DNA of 64,000 nucleotides from Podocnemis expansa (lineage: Eukaryota > Chordata > Testudines > Podocnemididae), in contig ML682067.1 in NCBI GenBank assembly GCA_007922195.1, positions 8,438,273 through 8,502,272 of the forward strand, given 5' to 3'. Shown in pieces: positions 13,202 to 25,420 of this stretch. Under the pieces are notes generated by a model that was not told the origin of the DNA, ran no database searches, and was given only the letters and a program-made list of their open reading frames with translations. The translations under genes were made by a program, and so were the position numbers. Position 1 is the stretch's first letter; the number at the start of each line of letters is the position of its first letter.

Positions 13202-15490
13202 GAAATCCACCCCACTCCACCAAGCCTAAGTACCCAGAGGTTAGGAGCAGGGGAATGCCTGTCAGTAAATTCACCTATATACAAATTTGCAGGCAGGCGG
13301 GCAGGCTAAAATGGAGTCAGACCACAGGCCACTGTCCCTTTGCACCTAATCTACAGGCTCCCCAATGAAGCCCTTCATGTAAAGCTACTCAGTGCAGTGA
13401 TATCTCTTTGTCATGCAGGTTGAACAGAGACTCCTCCAATTTAAGACTACCTGGGAGTGTCCTCCCACAGTTCTTCCTAGGCTAGCCCTTGTGCTTTGTC
13501 CACTTTCACCCACTGGGTCAAAGATGTATCTCTGGCACACCTGAGGCCTTCTCTGACATCAAAGGGAAACTTAAGAGTGAGAGAAAGGCAGGACTGGCCC
13601 CATCATACCATAATTTCTCCTTCCTTTACATCGTTGCCCCCACAATCTTTATTCCCTGTTAGTACTACATATGCAGCATGAGCCAAGTGCTCGTAAAGTA
13701 TTTACATCACTACAAATCTTTATTTCATGTGTAGTCTCTCTGCCATGTAGAGTTGGCAGCAACCAGGTGCAATATCTGGGGGTTCCACATAACAAAACAA
13801 GACAGAACTGACTCTAACCAGTAATCTAGGAAAATTTACCATCACCTTTGGGCATCTCTAAGAGGCAATACTTCCCTGCTCACAAGCACTGAGTCTAATA
13901 TAAAAAAGAGAATAGTTATTAAAATGGAAAGGGAACCCAGCATTAACTTGGGAAAACACCACACCCACATTCAAAACATGTGACCATAAGCAAACTTGAC
14001 AGTGCCTTGGGGGGTGTACTTTGCCTCAGTTTCCAACCTTGTGGTGGGAAAGTCCAAGGAACAACTATCCGTTTAACACACCACTCGCTTCTCCCTCTGC
14101 TGCAGCCTATCACAGTTGGCTGATCTTGGCTAGTGAAGACCCAACATTCAGAAGTATATTCATAGGGGTTGACTTTCACCCCTGAGGATGGGGGCTGTCA
14201 AACAATGCCTCTGCTGGTCACTGTCTCCCTGCTGCTGCTGCTTCCGTGATGTCACATTCTGAGGTTTCCCCACCACTTCACCCAGCTCTTAGTGATTTCA
14301 GCAGGTAGAACACAACAGCATAGTCAGTACAGTCTCTATATTCACTATCTCCTCCCCACACCAAGGTCTAAGGCTTAGTTCTTAGACCTGCTTAGCAGTG
14401 ATGTAAGCACTAAGAATTGATAGATAGAAACAAGGTTCCCCAGGTGAAAAAGATCAAATAATGTCTCAGAATCCATACTACCACTTCCCCATCCATTCTC
14501 ATTACCCCTGGGCTGACATCCCTATGGTCTCCTTAGCAATTGAGGTTCAGTTTAGGATGGCCCCCTTATTCAGGGCATGCCAAGCACAGTCCTGCTTCCC
14601 TTTACTTATACAGTAAGGTTAACATTTCATTACCCTTGTGTTGTTCACATACTAGTGTGATTTAACAAACCAGCCAAAACTGATCACTTTGGCAGAGCAG
14701 GTCCATCCGCTGCACACCTCGGAAGAGTTGGTGTGTCTGTGCAAACCTGTTCCACACCTAAAGTCTTTTGTTCCAGCTCATCATTAGATATTGGGGAAGA
14801 ACTTGTTCAGATACTGATTACACACACGATTATCTTTGTAGAGATAGACAAAAAATGCCTAATAATGATAACTTGATATGAACGTACATCTAAACATAGC
14901 TATTCCTAACACTGTGCACTAAGGAAAAGCATCATCCTTATTAGCTGTGCATTTACTAAGCATAACAACATTTGCATTCCAGAAACCGATAATCAAGCCC
15001 TGCATTTATGAATGCATTCATTTCAGCAAATGATTGTTTGAAAACTTGCATAACGCTTCTCTTTGAAAAAAGAACTGCATTCATAAATTATTGAAAGTAA
15101 TTTTTTCTATTGATTGCTTGGATTTCATGCAGTGCTTCATTTTGAAATCTTTTCTACACTCTGTTCTCACTGTAAGGCTACTTCTGTTGAACCAACAGCA
15201 GATGTGTCTGTGAGCATGACTATGCCATCATCCCTCTGTTTTCCAAAACCCAGAAGCACATGCCTGAAGACAAATAGAGGGCAAATAAGGCAGCATGACT
15301 GAGGATTATTGGTGAGTATAGGCCTTGGGCTGCACCATGACCCTGAACAAGGGCCAGTGTGCAGGGGCATGTATGAGGTTTCAGTAGTTCACTTATTTCC
15401 ACAATGCAATGAGCACTTCCCGCCTGACCTTACCCAATCTATAAAGGTCCCTGGCCTCCACTGCCATCAGATAACTTTCTGCTGCATTCC
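13202..15490. other. Mostly unassigned, possibly LTR-derived around 13640-14330
   Basis: No gene is recognised. The interval 13640-14330 has the texture of a degraded endogenous-retrovirus LTR or leader (a run of GC-rich short motifs, for example GGGGGTTCCACATAACAAAAC at about 13778). No termini, polypurine tract or open frame confirms it. Confidence 0.3.
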
Positions 15491-15499
15491 TTTGATGAA

Positions 15500-15835
15500 C
15501 ACAGGTAAACGTGAACCCTGCTCTGAAAGCAGGTGCCTGGCTGCAGATCAGACCCTGGTGATGATCAATTTGTGGTCAGAGTTAACTGACCTCCACAACT
15601 GCCTAGAACAGCAGGAACATACTCCTGTACCAGGAAATGTCATGAAGGCTGGAACAGATGGCTATCCAGCTGATTCCAGTCTTATGCCAGAAATACAGAA
15701 AGCACCTGAGGCTCATGTACAGGAAGAAAAAAAGAATCAACCACTTAATCTGGCAGGGACTGTCATATGAGCTTCTTCTACAAAGAGCTGGATGGGGAGC
15801 TGTCAAGGACTCCCAGTACAAAGCCTGAAGTGGCT
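15500..15835 (+). pseudogene. Decayed Myb/SANT-like DNA-binding domain gene
   Basis: Two adjacent frames carry the outline of the trihelix-type Myb/SANT-like domain found in PIF/Harbinger accessory proteins and related vertebrate genes. First comes an ADQTLVMINLWSE block (about 15543-15581), resembling the usual start of helix 1 with its conserved Trp. After a frame change comes FFYKELDGEL (about 15760-15790), which matches the conserved C-terminal FYxELD motif. The middle (helices 2-3) is poorly preserved and the first frame ends at 15770. The gene is therefore broken. No Harbinger-type terminal repeats were seen around it, so it could be a fragment of a transposon or of a host gene derived from one. 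Confidence 0.5.
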
Positions 15836-16855
15836 CACGATACCCAGCTTGCCTGACAAGATGCTGATGAGGGCCAGGGTGTGGATGAAGCAGGAGGATG
15901 TCTTGGAAGATCTAGAGGACATGGAGCTTGTAATTTCCCAGCTGTAGCCAGAGGATCCACTTGAGCAAGCCCATTGAACAAATTGGAAGAGAATATAGCT
16001 GCAGTTCCAGAATCCAACACTGGTAAATTATAATGTATCCTCAGCTCCCTGCCACTATCCTCTCTTGCTTCCATTATACATTCTTGATTCTAAGCCTAGC
16101 CTCACCTCTCCCCCATCCTGATGTGGTCCCTGAGCCAAAAGAGCTCCAAGTCAATTTTATTGGCTTCCCATGGACACATTTAGCAGAAACTATAAAACAG
16201 TTCATTAAGGAACAATCATTGTACCCCAGCATCCATGCATTTCTTGGCCAGTATGCAGGTAAGCGAAGGTCCAGGGAACACATGGGCTGAAGGAAAGCCC
16301 AGGGAACACATGGGCAAGGAACAGTTAGTTCCCAGTAGGGAAAGTGAACAATTGTAGGAAATGTATAGTTGGCTTCAAGAGTTATTGACAGTTGTTTTAC
16401 TTTCTTGGAAGCTGATATTCTCCAATCCCACTGCTGGTTTGGGGGTGAGGAATTGAGGTGCAGGATTGGGTAGGTACAAGAAAGGAAAGGTTAGCTGTCA
16501 GAGAGACATAATAGCAGTCTTTTCACACTGGGAAATTTTAAAAAATTATTCCTGTCCCTGCCTCAGGTATCTTGCCTCTTTCCTCATATTGATCCATGCT
16601 CCACAAGCCAAGAGAGATGGGAGCATGGGAAGGACCCACTCACAGGGTTGCCCAAACATAGTGTGGTATCCCTGTGTTGCAGAGAAGAAAGTGGCTTGTG
16701 CTGCTGATCTGAAACTGCAAAGAACAAAATAAATTTGTGGCATTTCTTTCTTTCTCTGTCCTTGCTTCTGCTGTCAGTTAGACACGGGCTGGATTTTCTG
16801 GCAATGTCAGAGGGCATCAAAAAGGTAGCAGGTTATGACTCCTGTATTCACCTAC
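15836..16855. other. No recognisable feature
   Basis: Downstream of the SANT-like pseudogene, AG/GTAAG-like sequences occur (for example near 16258-16264), but no exon can be supported. Short frames here show no domain. Confidence 0.4.
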
Positions 16856-17809
16856 TACATGCTCTTGTAATGATCTTTGTACAAATTACACCTTGTGAGG
16901 TGTAAATTTACAAACTAATAACTCACTGGTCAATAAATTTATGGTGAAACATGAAGCAATGTTGTATATAATGTTATGAACATGAGCTGAAATTATAACT
17001 GAAATGTGTTTACCAAATGTTACACCAAAAAGGGCACCCAGGAGAGCACCCCCCAATAAAGGCTATACTTAAAAAGAAAAAAGACTAGCAGGATCTTATT
17101 CAAGGGGAGAAGGCAATAAGCCACATTTATTGTAAATAAGTAAGGATAACAAAAAGCAGTCTCTCACACACACACACAGAGTTCTGCAACCTGATATGTT
17201 ATAATTACCAGTCCTTTCATGGGTTGCTTGAGCCAGCCTAGTGGCCAACTAGGCTGGGCACAAGGAGGGAGCCAGGCCTCTGTTGGTCACAGTCCGATGC
17301 TCCAAGATGACAGTTGCAGAATGAGACCCAAAGATTTCATGTTCTTACCCATCTTTTATACTTGCTGACCCTCATGTAAATTTATGGGATTTGCTGTGTC
17401 ATGTTTCCTCAGGGTACCTGTGAGATCATTGGTCACCAGTCACTTGCAGGCTTGATTGTGTTTTGTTCTTTTCTTTCTGGGGTAGGTCCTTCTGTTTGCT
17501 TTAATCAGAGATGTCTGCATTGTTCAGCCAGTTAAATGGTACTTGTGCTTCATCAGGACTGGCTGGCAGTTGAGACTGGCCCCTTCACACACACACACAC
17601 ACTCCTTGTTCACACATTTAGAGGAACACACACAGCATATGCCTAAACCAGGTTTCATCAGGTCTACAAAATAGAGTAAAATGTTTAAGCAGGAGTTCCA
17701 GATTAACAATATGGAATCTTGTTGGACATTGGTTATAATGTCTATTACACTGGGTTACAGAATTATTTTACTTATGACACTGAAGGACATATACACAACA
17801 TTAACTAAC
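16856..17809. repeat. LTR-like repeat, left part, with nested inverse LTR-like sequence
   Basis: The segment starting AATGATCTTTGTACAAATTACACC (from 16870) appears to continue, after the Harbinger-like insertion 17813-19893, into the LTR-like sequence at 19894-20580. From about 17040 a second LTR-like sequence may lie in inverse orientation, with TTTTATAC at 17353 (minus-strand TATA). CA-repeat stretches sit at 17165-17178 and 17588-17602. I see no coding sequence. Family assignment and internal boundaries are tentative. Confidence 0.35.
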
Positions 17810-17869
17810 ATAGGCTATGTCTACACTACAGTGCTCAGTTAAGCCAGCTTAATAAAGTTTGCTTAAAGT

Positions 17870-18442
17870 CAGGGGGTGTCACTGGTGCTGGGCACTTGAG
17901 GCACGTGCCCTGAATCCCATCGCCAGTGCCCCAGGTCTAGTGCCCCCCCCCAGCCTCCGGCCCAATTGGGGTGGAGATCTGGGACCCAGCCGCCCGCAGC
18001 TACGGCAGCCCCATCCCTAGCTGGGGATCCGGGGCTCAACCGCGGAGGCCGTTCCTGGCCCCATCCCCAGCCGGGGAGCTGGGGCCCAGCCACCCGCAGC
18101 CATGGCAGCCCCATCCCCAGCCAGGGATCCAGAGCTCGGCTGCCTGCAGCAGCGGCGTTTGCTCTGGCCCCGTCCCAGGCCGGGGATGTGGGGCCCAGCC
18201 ACCCGTGGCCGCTTCTGGCCAAGTCCCCACCTGGGGATGCGGGGCCCAGCCGCCCGCGGCCGCTTCCATCTCCGTCCCTGGCTTGGGATGAGGGACCCAG
18301 CTGCCTGCGGCGGCATACGGTGGCTTCTGGCCCTGTCCCCGGTCAGGGGGCATGGCCTGCAGCTAGGGTGCAGGGCCTGTGGGCCGGGGGTGGTGCCTGC
18401 AGGCCATCCCCCGGATCCTTCCCCAGGGCAGCAACACCCCTG
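17870..18442. mobile_element. Nonautonomous hAT element, perfect 8-bp target duplication
   Basis: The ends CAGGGGGTGTCACTGGTGCT and GGCAGCAACACCCCTG are inverted relatives. The flanks are identical 8-bp repeats CTTAAAGT (17862-17869 and 18443-18450), the duplication length of hAT transposases. The inside is extremely GC-rich, with recurring GGGGCCCAGCC units about 60 bases long. Open frames on both strands come from this composition and have no recognisable domain. Confidence 0.88.
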
Positions 18443-18450
18443 CTTAAAGT

Positions 18451-18806
18451 AGACTTTATTAAGCCGGTTTAGCACGTCCACACGCAAAATGCCAGGAGAC
18501 TGCCCACATCCACACTGGCAGCTGCTAGGTCACCCTAGGAGTGGTGTATTGTGGGTATCTGGCCCAGAGTACACCACAGCAGAGGTGCCCCTCTCTTCCG
18601 ACCACTCCTTTACTACAGGAAGTGAGTGACCACATCACCTCCATGCTGTGTGTGGCAACAGGGAACCCATGGAGGCCAGGGAGCCTTATGTAGCCCAGCG
18701 ATGTGCCAGCGCAGCACTCCGCACCTTCCCTGTGTTGCCCTGACTCCTCTGGCTCTGGAACAAGTGCTGCAGGGCAACTGCCAGCACAGGGGCAGGGTGC
18801 AGCAGT
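18451..18806 (+). pseudogene. Harbinger element body, upstream of the transposase start
   Basis: This segment aligns with 47320-47645 over its whole length, for example the shared CAAAATGCCAGGAGACTGCC and GGCAACTGCCAGCACAGGGG. In the 47-kb copy the sequence continues directly into a transposase N-terminus. Here it is cut off at about 18806, before that point. It is probably 5' noncoding or N-terminal coding sequence of an autonomous Harbinger ancestor, and no intact frame remains. Confidence 0.6.
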
Positions 18807-18941
18807 AGTTAAGACTTAAACACCAGGAAACAAAACATAGAGGAAGGTGGAGTCAAATCACCTGTTATAATGAGGGAAAACAAAATCCATAGTCAGGATT
18901 TAATCCTGCTCTCACACAATGTAATCTAAAATAAATAGCAA

Positions 18942-18962
18942 CTTTCTTTCTTTCTTTCTTTC
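18942..18962. repeat. (CTTT)n microsatellite
   Basis: About five tandem CTTT units. Confidence 0.9.
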
Positions 18963-19084
18963 CATGTGCTATTTCCCAGTGTTTGAATCTTAACCACCGC
19001 TTTTATTTGTTATTAGACTGTGATCTGATCCTATGTCTTATACTCCCCTGCATTTATTTCCTACCATTCTGTAAATTTCCCCAT

Positions 19085-19192
19085 CTTCAAACTGTCTGAT
19101 GAAGTGGGATTTTTCTCCCATGAGCTCATCCAGTAAACAAATTTGTTAGTCTTAAACAGTGCCTATGGACTCTCTGTTTGTTTTACAACCAT
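19085..19192 (+). mobile_element. Penelope-type fragment with broken hammerhead-like core
   Basis: The segment contains CTGATGAAGTGGGA, TCTCCCA and GCTCAT, then TTGTTAGTCTTAAA and CTCTGTTTGTTTT. This is the same order of motifs as in the fragments at 35543, 41705 and 56750. Bases around the GAAA box are deleted (CCCATGAGC instead of CCCACGAAAGC), so any ribozyme here would be inactive. Confidence 0.55.
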
Positions 19193-19204
19193 ATCAGGGG
19201 AGTC

Positions 19205-19530
19205 CTTTGAGAAGGGGAGACACACAGAGTTGGTTGGAGACGGGGAGAGACAAGTAGGGTCAGGCTGAAAAGGGCAAGGAGGAGACAGGGGTTTGGGCAG
19301 AGAAGGAGGAGACACCGAGGATTGGGCTATGACGAGCAAGGGGGGAGACCCACAAGTTTGGGCAGAGAAGGCGGAAACACCAAGGATTGGGCTGAGAAGA
19401 GCAAGGGGAGGGACACCAAAGGTCAGACAGAGAAGGGCGGGGGGGGAGCCCCACAGATTTGGGCAGAGAAGGGGGAGACACCGAGGATTGGGCTGAGAAG
19501 AGCAAGGGGAGGAGACATGTGGGGTTGGGC
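19205..19530. repeat. Purine-rich minisatellite
   Basis: Units of about 65-90 bases repeat, built from GGGCAGAGAAGG, GGAGACACCGAGGATTGGGCTG and AGAGCAAGGGG. Three full units plus partial ones are visible. All frames on the purine strand stay open because of composition, and no gene is called. Confidence 0.8.
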
Positions 19531-19893
19531 TGTGATGCCTGGTCCAGCTCAGAACAAGGGAGATCAGTCAGGGAACATGGGGAGTTTGGCTGTGGTCCAC
19601 ACAGCTGGGAATGCTCCCACCTGTGTTGTGCCTTCTAGCCAGCCTCCATCCCCATGTTTTCTGTGGCTGGAAGGCCAGTTAAGTTGACTTAAGGCAACTT
19701 CCCCGCCACATTGCCTTAAGTCGACTTAATAAAGTCGACTTAACTGTAAAGTCAACTTTATAAGCGGAGGTAATAAAGTCAACTTTACCTGATGCTAAAG
19801 TCGACTTTATTGCCCTGCAATGTAGACAGGGCTTTGTTAAAGTCAACTTAAGGGCCCTTAAGTCAACTTAAAACACACAGGATAGACATACCC

Positions 19894-20580
19894 ATATACT
19901 TTAAAAGTAAACGTAATTTATTATCTTTCTGTCCCCCTACATTATTTGTCTGTGTCCCACACAGACAAGTCTGGGGAAGGGGTAAACCTCTTCTTTAAAG
20001 ACAACAGACAAGCTGAGGCCTCTAGACTGATGTCAAAGTTAATGCAATCACCAGTCAAGTGGTCATTTGCTGGCAATGAAGGGGGCAGGAACAGACTGAG
20101 CTGTGTTTTAGCAAGCAACAAAATGGAACCTGTTTCACCATGAGACACCATGAGACTTCATGTTCCCATCCTCCTAGCTGAAAGAAAGTTTATTTAGGGG
20201 TAACCCTCAGGAAAATGCATTTCACAAGGGGACTGAACTATACAAGTCAAGGGGGAAACACACCAGGGAAGTCTCTCCTTCTTTCTTTCACTATCTCTTT
20301 CACCTAGGAAGATAAAAGAAGTACCCTTTGTTCTTTGGGTGGGGGGGGGGAGATTCCGACCAGAGAATTTGGTCAACCTTGGTGCTAGATCACGTACTAA
20401 GGATTTTACCTTGAACCAAGTTTTAGTTATTAGAAACAGTTTTATATTTATTTCTCTTCTAAACATTTCTGATTTTAATACTTTATTGTCCTCAATTAAA
20501 ATCTCTCCTTGTAATTAAATAAAGTTGTTTCCTTTCTTAATCAAAACTAACTTGATGCTGTGTTTAAATTGAACTGTCTG
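19894..20580 (+). repeat. LTR-like repeat, right part
   Basis: This part starts directly after the Harbinger-like element and so appears to be the continuation of the repeat interrupted at 17812. An AAATAAAG polyadenylation-like signal lies near 20517. The sequence order resembles 440-790 of the window. I infer an old LTR; no coding sequence is present. Confidence 0.4.
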
Positions 20581-21380
20581 GTAACTCTTGGAACATATTG
20601 AGAGCACCCTGAAAGTAATACCCAAGGCTGATGTAAACCAGAGTGTGTCTGATGTGTTGCAGCTAAGATGCTGGGATGAGACCTGCTGGAGCATAACTGC
20701 AGCTATACACAGACCCTCATGGTCTATCTCACTTGGTGCATGGCTGTTCGCAAGTGTCTCAGGCTGGGAATTATGACAGCAAAGCTTTGTGAGGCACCCA
20801 AGGTTGCAGACAGCTGGGAACAAGGCCTCACTGGTCAGTCCAGAATATTGTAGTGGTGTTATTGATTCACTTCTCTCCTCCGTGGAAACTCCATATTGTA
20901 GCCTAGAATAGTCATTTCCAGTTGAATTGCCTCCCAGACCTTTAAGTATATATTAGCCAGTTTCTAGCATAACAAACTTCAGGTGGTTCTTGAGGTTCAA
21001 TGGCAGCACAAGTGTGCTCGGTCCAGCTTTATACCTAATTAACTCCGTTCACTCAGCAATAAGTAGAGGTGTCATCATTAGCAGAAACACTTGCCTGGCA
21101 TAGAGTTCTGGATCTTCTGCAGAGGGTGGAAAGCCACCACTTTTCCATTCTGGTATCTTGTTATCTGGCACTATGTTCTCAAAATGATGATCAGCTTTTA
21201 AAAGAGAAGTGACAAATTGGCACTATAGCCCCTAAAAGGAACTGAATCCTCTGCACCCTTGAAATATTGTAAAAACTTTAATTTTTAAGCCAGTATTACT
21301 GCATGTATGTTGCCATTCCACACTATGAAGAACAACATCATTTCAGAACATTCTGCCCTTTTTCATCCAGCATCTCATTA
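20581..21380. other. No recognisable feature
   Basis: No gene or element termini are seen between the LTR-like repeat and the CR1 3' end. Confidence 0.45.
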
Positions 21381-21455
21381 GAATCATAGGATTAGAAGGG
21401 ACCTCATGAGGTCATCTAGTCCAACCTCCTGTCAAAAAAAGCAGGACCACTCTCA

Positions 21456-24190
21456 CTAAATCATCCCAGCCAGGGTTATGTCTAACTGAGCCTTAAATAT
21501 CTCCAAAGATGGAGATTCCACCAATTCCCTAGGTAGCCCATTCCAATGCTTCACCACCCTCCTAGTAAGAAAGTTTTTCCTCATATCTAACCTAGACTTC
21601 CCCAGCTGCAATTTGAAACCATTGGTCCTTGTTCTGTCCTCTGTTACTACTGAGAAAAGCAGAGCTGCATCCTCCTTGGAGCATCCCTTCAAGTAGTTGA
21701 AGGTTGCTATCAAATCCCCCCTCAGTCTTCTCTTGTGCAGCCTAAATAATCCTAGTTCCTTCAATCTCTTTGTTAGTCTTGTGCTCAAGCCCCTTGATCA
21801 TTTTTGTTGCCCTCCTCTGGACTCTAATTTATCCACATCCTTTTTTGTAGTGGAGAGGCCAAAACGGGACACAGTATTCCATATGTGGCCTCACCAGTGC
21901 CAAAGAGGGGGAACAATCACATCCCTCTGCTGGCAACACTTCTACTGATGCAGCCCAGTATGCCATTGGCCTTTTTGGCAGCACAAGCACACTGTTGACT
22001 CCTATCCAGCTTCCCATCCACCATGACCCCAAGGTCCTTTTCTACAGTGCTGATACTTAGCTGATTGCTCCCCAGCCCATAACAGTGCATGGGGCTATTT
22101 CCCTTCCAAGTGCAGGACTTCACATTTGTCCTTGTTGAACCTCATGAGATTTCTATTGGCCCACTGCTCCAATTTGTCAAGATCTCCCTGAATCCTGTCC
22201 CTGCCCTCCAGCATGTCTACCGTTGGACCCAGCTTGGTGTCATACATGAACCTACTGAGCATACAATCATCCAGATTATTAATGAAAATGTTGAACAGAA
22301 CTGGCCCCAGGACCAACCCCTGGGGCACACCACTCATTACTGTTTGCCAACAAGACATGGAGCCATTGATTCCTACTCGCTGAAACAATTGATCTAGCCA
22401 GTTTTCTATCCACCTCACAGTCCACACATCCAACCCATACTTCCTTAACTTGCTGACAAGAATACTGTGCGAAAAAGCCTTGCTAATGTTGAGGTATATC
22501 ACATCAACGGCTCTTCCTGCATCCACAAATCCAGTCATCTCATCATAGAAGGCAATGAGGTTGGTCAGGCACAATTTACCCTTGGTGAATCCATGCTGAC
22601 TGTCCCTGATCACTCCATTTTCCTCCAAGTGTTTCAGGATGGACTCTGAGAACCTGCTTCATGATTATTCCAGGGATTAAGGTGTGGCTCACAGCTCTGT
22701 AATTCCCCAGATCCTCCTTTTTCCCTTTTTTGAAGATAGGTACTATATTTGCTTTTTTCCAGCCGTCTGGCACCTCCCCTGTTAGCCACAAGTTTTCAAA
22801 GATAATAGCCAGCAGTACTACTATCTCATTGACCAACTCCCTCAGCACCCTCAGATGCAGTTCCTCTGGCCCCATGGACTTCTGCACATCCAGCTTCTTT
22901 AGGTAGTCCCTAACCTGACTTTCCATCACCAAGGGCCTCTCTTCTTCTCTCCAATCTGCCATACCCATAGTAGTGGGCAGGGACCTGGCCCTGCCTGTGA
23001 AAACAGAAGTAAAAAAAGCATTGAGCACTTCAGCTTTTTCCTCATCCTTCATCACGAGGATACCTGCACTATTCAGTACAGGACCGAAACCATCCTTGAT
23101 CCTCTCCTTCTTATTGACATACTTGTAGAACCCCTTCCTGTTATCCTTCACATCCCTTGCTAGCCACAACTCCAATTGTCCTTTGGCCATTCTGATTTTA
23201 TCCCTGCAGTCCCGAGCAATATCTTTGTATGCCTCCTCAGTCATCTGTCCAAGCTTCCGCTTCCTGTAAGCTTCCTTTTTATGCTTTAATTCAGTGCAGA
23301 GTTCTGTTAAGCCACACTGGGCACCTTCCATATTTGCTGTTCTTTCTGCTCCTCAGAATGGTATCTTCCTGTGCCCTTACCAGGGTTTCTTTAAAATGCA
23401 GCCAGCTCTTTTGGACACCTTTCCCCTCCAGATCAGCCTTCCAAGGGTTCCTGCCCATCAGTTCCTTGAGGGAGCTAAACTCTGCTTTTCTGAAGTCCAG
23501 GGTCTGCATTTTGCTTCTTTACTTTTTTCCATTAATCAGCATCTTGAACTCTACCATCTCATGGTCACTGCTGCCCAGGTTGTCATTCACTTCTACTTTC
23601 CCAATCACTTCTTCTCTGTTTGTGAGCAGTAGGTCAAGAGCTTCAAGGCCCCTACTTTGTTCCTCCAGCATTTGTACCAGGAAGTTGGCCTCAACACTCT
23701 CCAAAATCTTCCTGGATTGTTTGTGCACTGCTGTATTGTCCTCCCAGCGGATGTCAGGGTAATTGAAGTCCCCCATGAGAACCACGGCCTGTGATCTAGA
23801 AAGTTCTGCTAGTTGTCCATAGAATGCCTCATTCCACCTGCTCCTTCCAGTCTGGTGGTCTACAGCAGACACCCACCACGACATCCCCCTTGTTGCCCTC
23901 TCCTCTAAACTTAACTCACAGAATTTCAACTGGCTCCTTTCCACTTCCATAGTGGAGCTCTGAAGAGTCATACAGCTCTTTTACATTTAACACTGTTCTT
24001 CCCCCTCTTCTTCCCTTCCTGGCCTTCCTGAACAATTTATACACATCCATGGCAGAGCTCCAGTCATGCAAGCTATCCCACCATGTCTCTATTATTCCAA
24101 TTATATCATAGTTCCTTGTCTGTGCCAGTACTACCAATTCTTCCTGCTTGTTTCCCAAGCTCCTCACATTTGTGTACAGGCACCTAAAAT
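21456..24190 (-). pseudogene. CR1 ORF2 (endonuclease + reverse transcriptase), inactivated
   Basis: In order, the apurinic/apyrimidinic-type endonuclease shows IIGIIETWWD (about 24100; catalytic Glu), VVLMGDFNYPDIRW (about 23770; GDFN) and LGSSDHEMVEF (about 23565; catalytic His). The RT follows with NIVPIFKKGKKEDLGNYR (about 22730), VIYLNISKAF (usually YLDFSKAF) and [22 protein letters not shown] (about 22320). The catalytic FADDTK box reads FMYDTK (about 22240), so one of the two metal-binding aspartates is lost. The reading frame shifts several times. In the CR1 family this protein nicks DNA and primes reverse transcription at the target. Here it is certainly non-functional. Confidence 0.9.
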
Positions 24191-24460
24191 ACTGGGCTGA
24201 TTGCCCTACTTTCCTCTGTCAATTTTCAGTTCTACTGCATGTACTTCCTTGCATTTTCTCCCAGTGTTGTCCTTCCCCACTCCGCTCAGGTATTAGGGCT
24301 TCATAAAGACAATTATTTGATTCCCGCCCCCTGTCTTCCAACCACCCTCTCTTTTATTCCTGGTGTTACAGTGCCGGCACCTCCCAAGATCCATCCCTTC
24401 CTCCAGGTCTCCCACATTGCGCCTTATCTGTGGGCTTTGGTCGCCTTCCCCCTTTAAGCC

Positions 24461-25420
24461 TAGTTTAAAGCCCTCCTCACTAGGTTAGCCAGTCTGCATC
24501 CAAATATGCTCTTCCCCTTCCTCAACAAGTGGAGTCCATCTCTGCCTAGAAGTTCCTCATGGTCAAGGAAGCCAAAGCCTTCCTGATGACACCATCTTCA
24601 CAGCCAGGCGTTCACCTCCAGGATGCATCTGTCTGTACTCAGGCCCCTGCTCATGACCAGAAGGATTGAGGAGAACACCACCTTTGTTCTGAACTCTTTC
24701 ACACATGCTCCCGGAACCTTGTAGTCACCTTTGATCTGCCGAGGATCACCTCTTGCAGTATCATTGGTTCCCACATGGATGAGTAGCATGGGGTAGTAGT
24801 CAGAGGGGCGGATGATTCACGACAATCCCTTTGTAACGTCTTGGATATGGGCCCCCGGCAGGCAGCATAGCTCCCTAGAAGCCTTGTGAGGGTGACAGAT
24901 GGGTGCCTCCATCCCCCTCAGAAGAGAGTTCCCAACCACCAAAACCCAACGTTTCCTCCTGGGTGTGATGGTTGTGATCCTCCCAGCCTCAGGGGTGCAT
25001 GGCATCTCCTCTTCCACCTCATCCATTGTCTCTAGTGCCGCTTAATGGTTCTTCACCACAAAGGAGGGTGGGATGGGAGCAGGGATGGAGCATTGTCTGC
25101 TGCCAGAAGTAACCAGTTGCCAGTATCCTGCCACTGCCATAGGCATCCCATCCTTCTCCAGTGGTGCAGCAGTAGTCTTCGGCACCTGGATAGTATCCTC
25201 ATCCTTGCATGTCTCCTCATGGATGCTAGCAAGGAACTTCTCCAAGGCATGGATATTCCTGAGCCTAGGCAACTCTTCCTTTAACTCTCCCACCTGCCTC
25301 CTGAGAGATTCCACCAGAAGGCACTTGTCACATTGATTCATCTCCCCACCCTGGTTGTCTGTGACAGGGAATGGAAGCTACAGTCCCAGCAAGACCACAC
25401 CAGGATCTGGGTAGAGATAG
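24461..25420 (-). pseudogene. CR1 ORF1 with SGNH-esterase-like domain, inactivated
   Basis: The N-terminal part has a CDKCLLVESLRRQ coiled-coil-like stretch (about 25325-25240) preceded by an in-frame stop. The central part has WVLVVGNSLLRGMEAP (about 24945), the GDSL-type block with GNS in place of GDS. Next is LLIHVGTNDTARGDP (about 24780), carrying the GxND block of SGNH hydrolases. The C-terminus reads LGRDGLHLLRKGK near 24520, ending at about 24461. An esterase-like domain in ORF1 is known for CR1-clade LINEs. Several frameshifts separate these blocks. Confidence 0.82.

Larger units (their letters stand above)
17813..19893 (+). mobile_element. Harbinger-like element with nested insertions
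   Basis: The left end GGCTATGTCTACACTACAG and right end GATAGACATACCC are inverted relatives, flanked by the 3-bp direct repeat ATA (17810-17812 and 19894-19896). The body 18451-18806 is clearly homologous to 47320-47645 of another Harbinger-like element, in the same orientation. The arm near 19680-19880 is full of AAGTCGACTTAA / AAGTCAACTTTA motifs. Three things interrupt it: a hAT element (17870-18442), a Penelope-type fragment (about 19085-19190) and a minisatellite (19205-19530). Confidence 0.8.

Noticed and set aside
16250..16290. Splice-donor-like GTAAG and a possible host exon at 16033-16264
   Set aside because: No matching acceptor, no domain and no homology that I recognise. Such motifs are frequent by chance.
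17966..18487. Pro/Ala/Gly-rich frames of 156-168 codons on both strands
   Set aside because: They fall inside or overlap the hAT element 17870-18442 and come from its GC-rich repeats.
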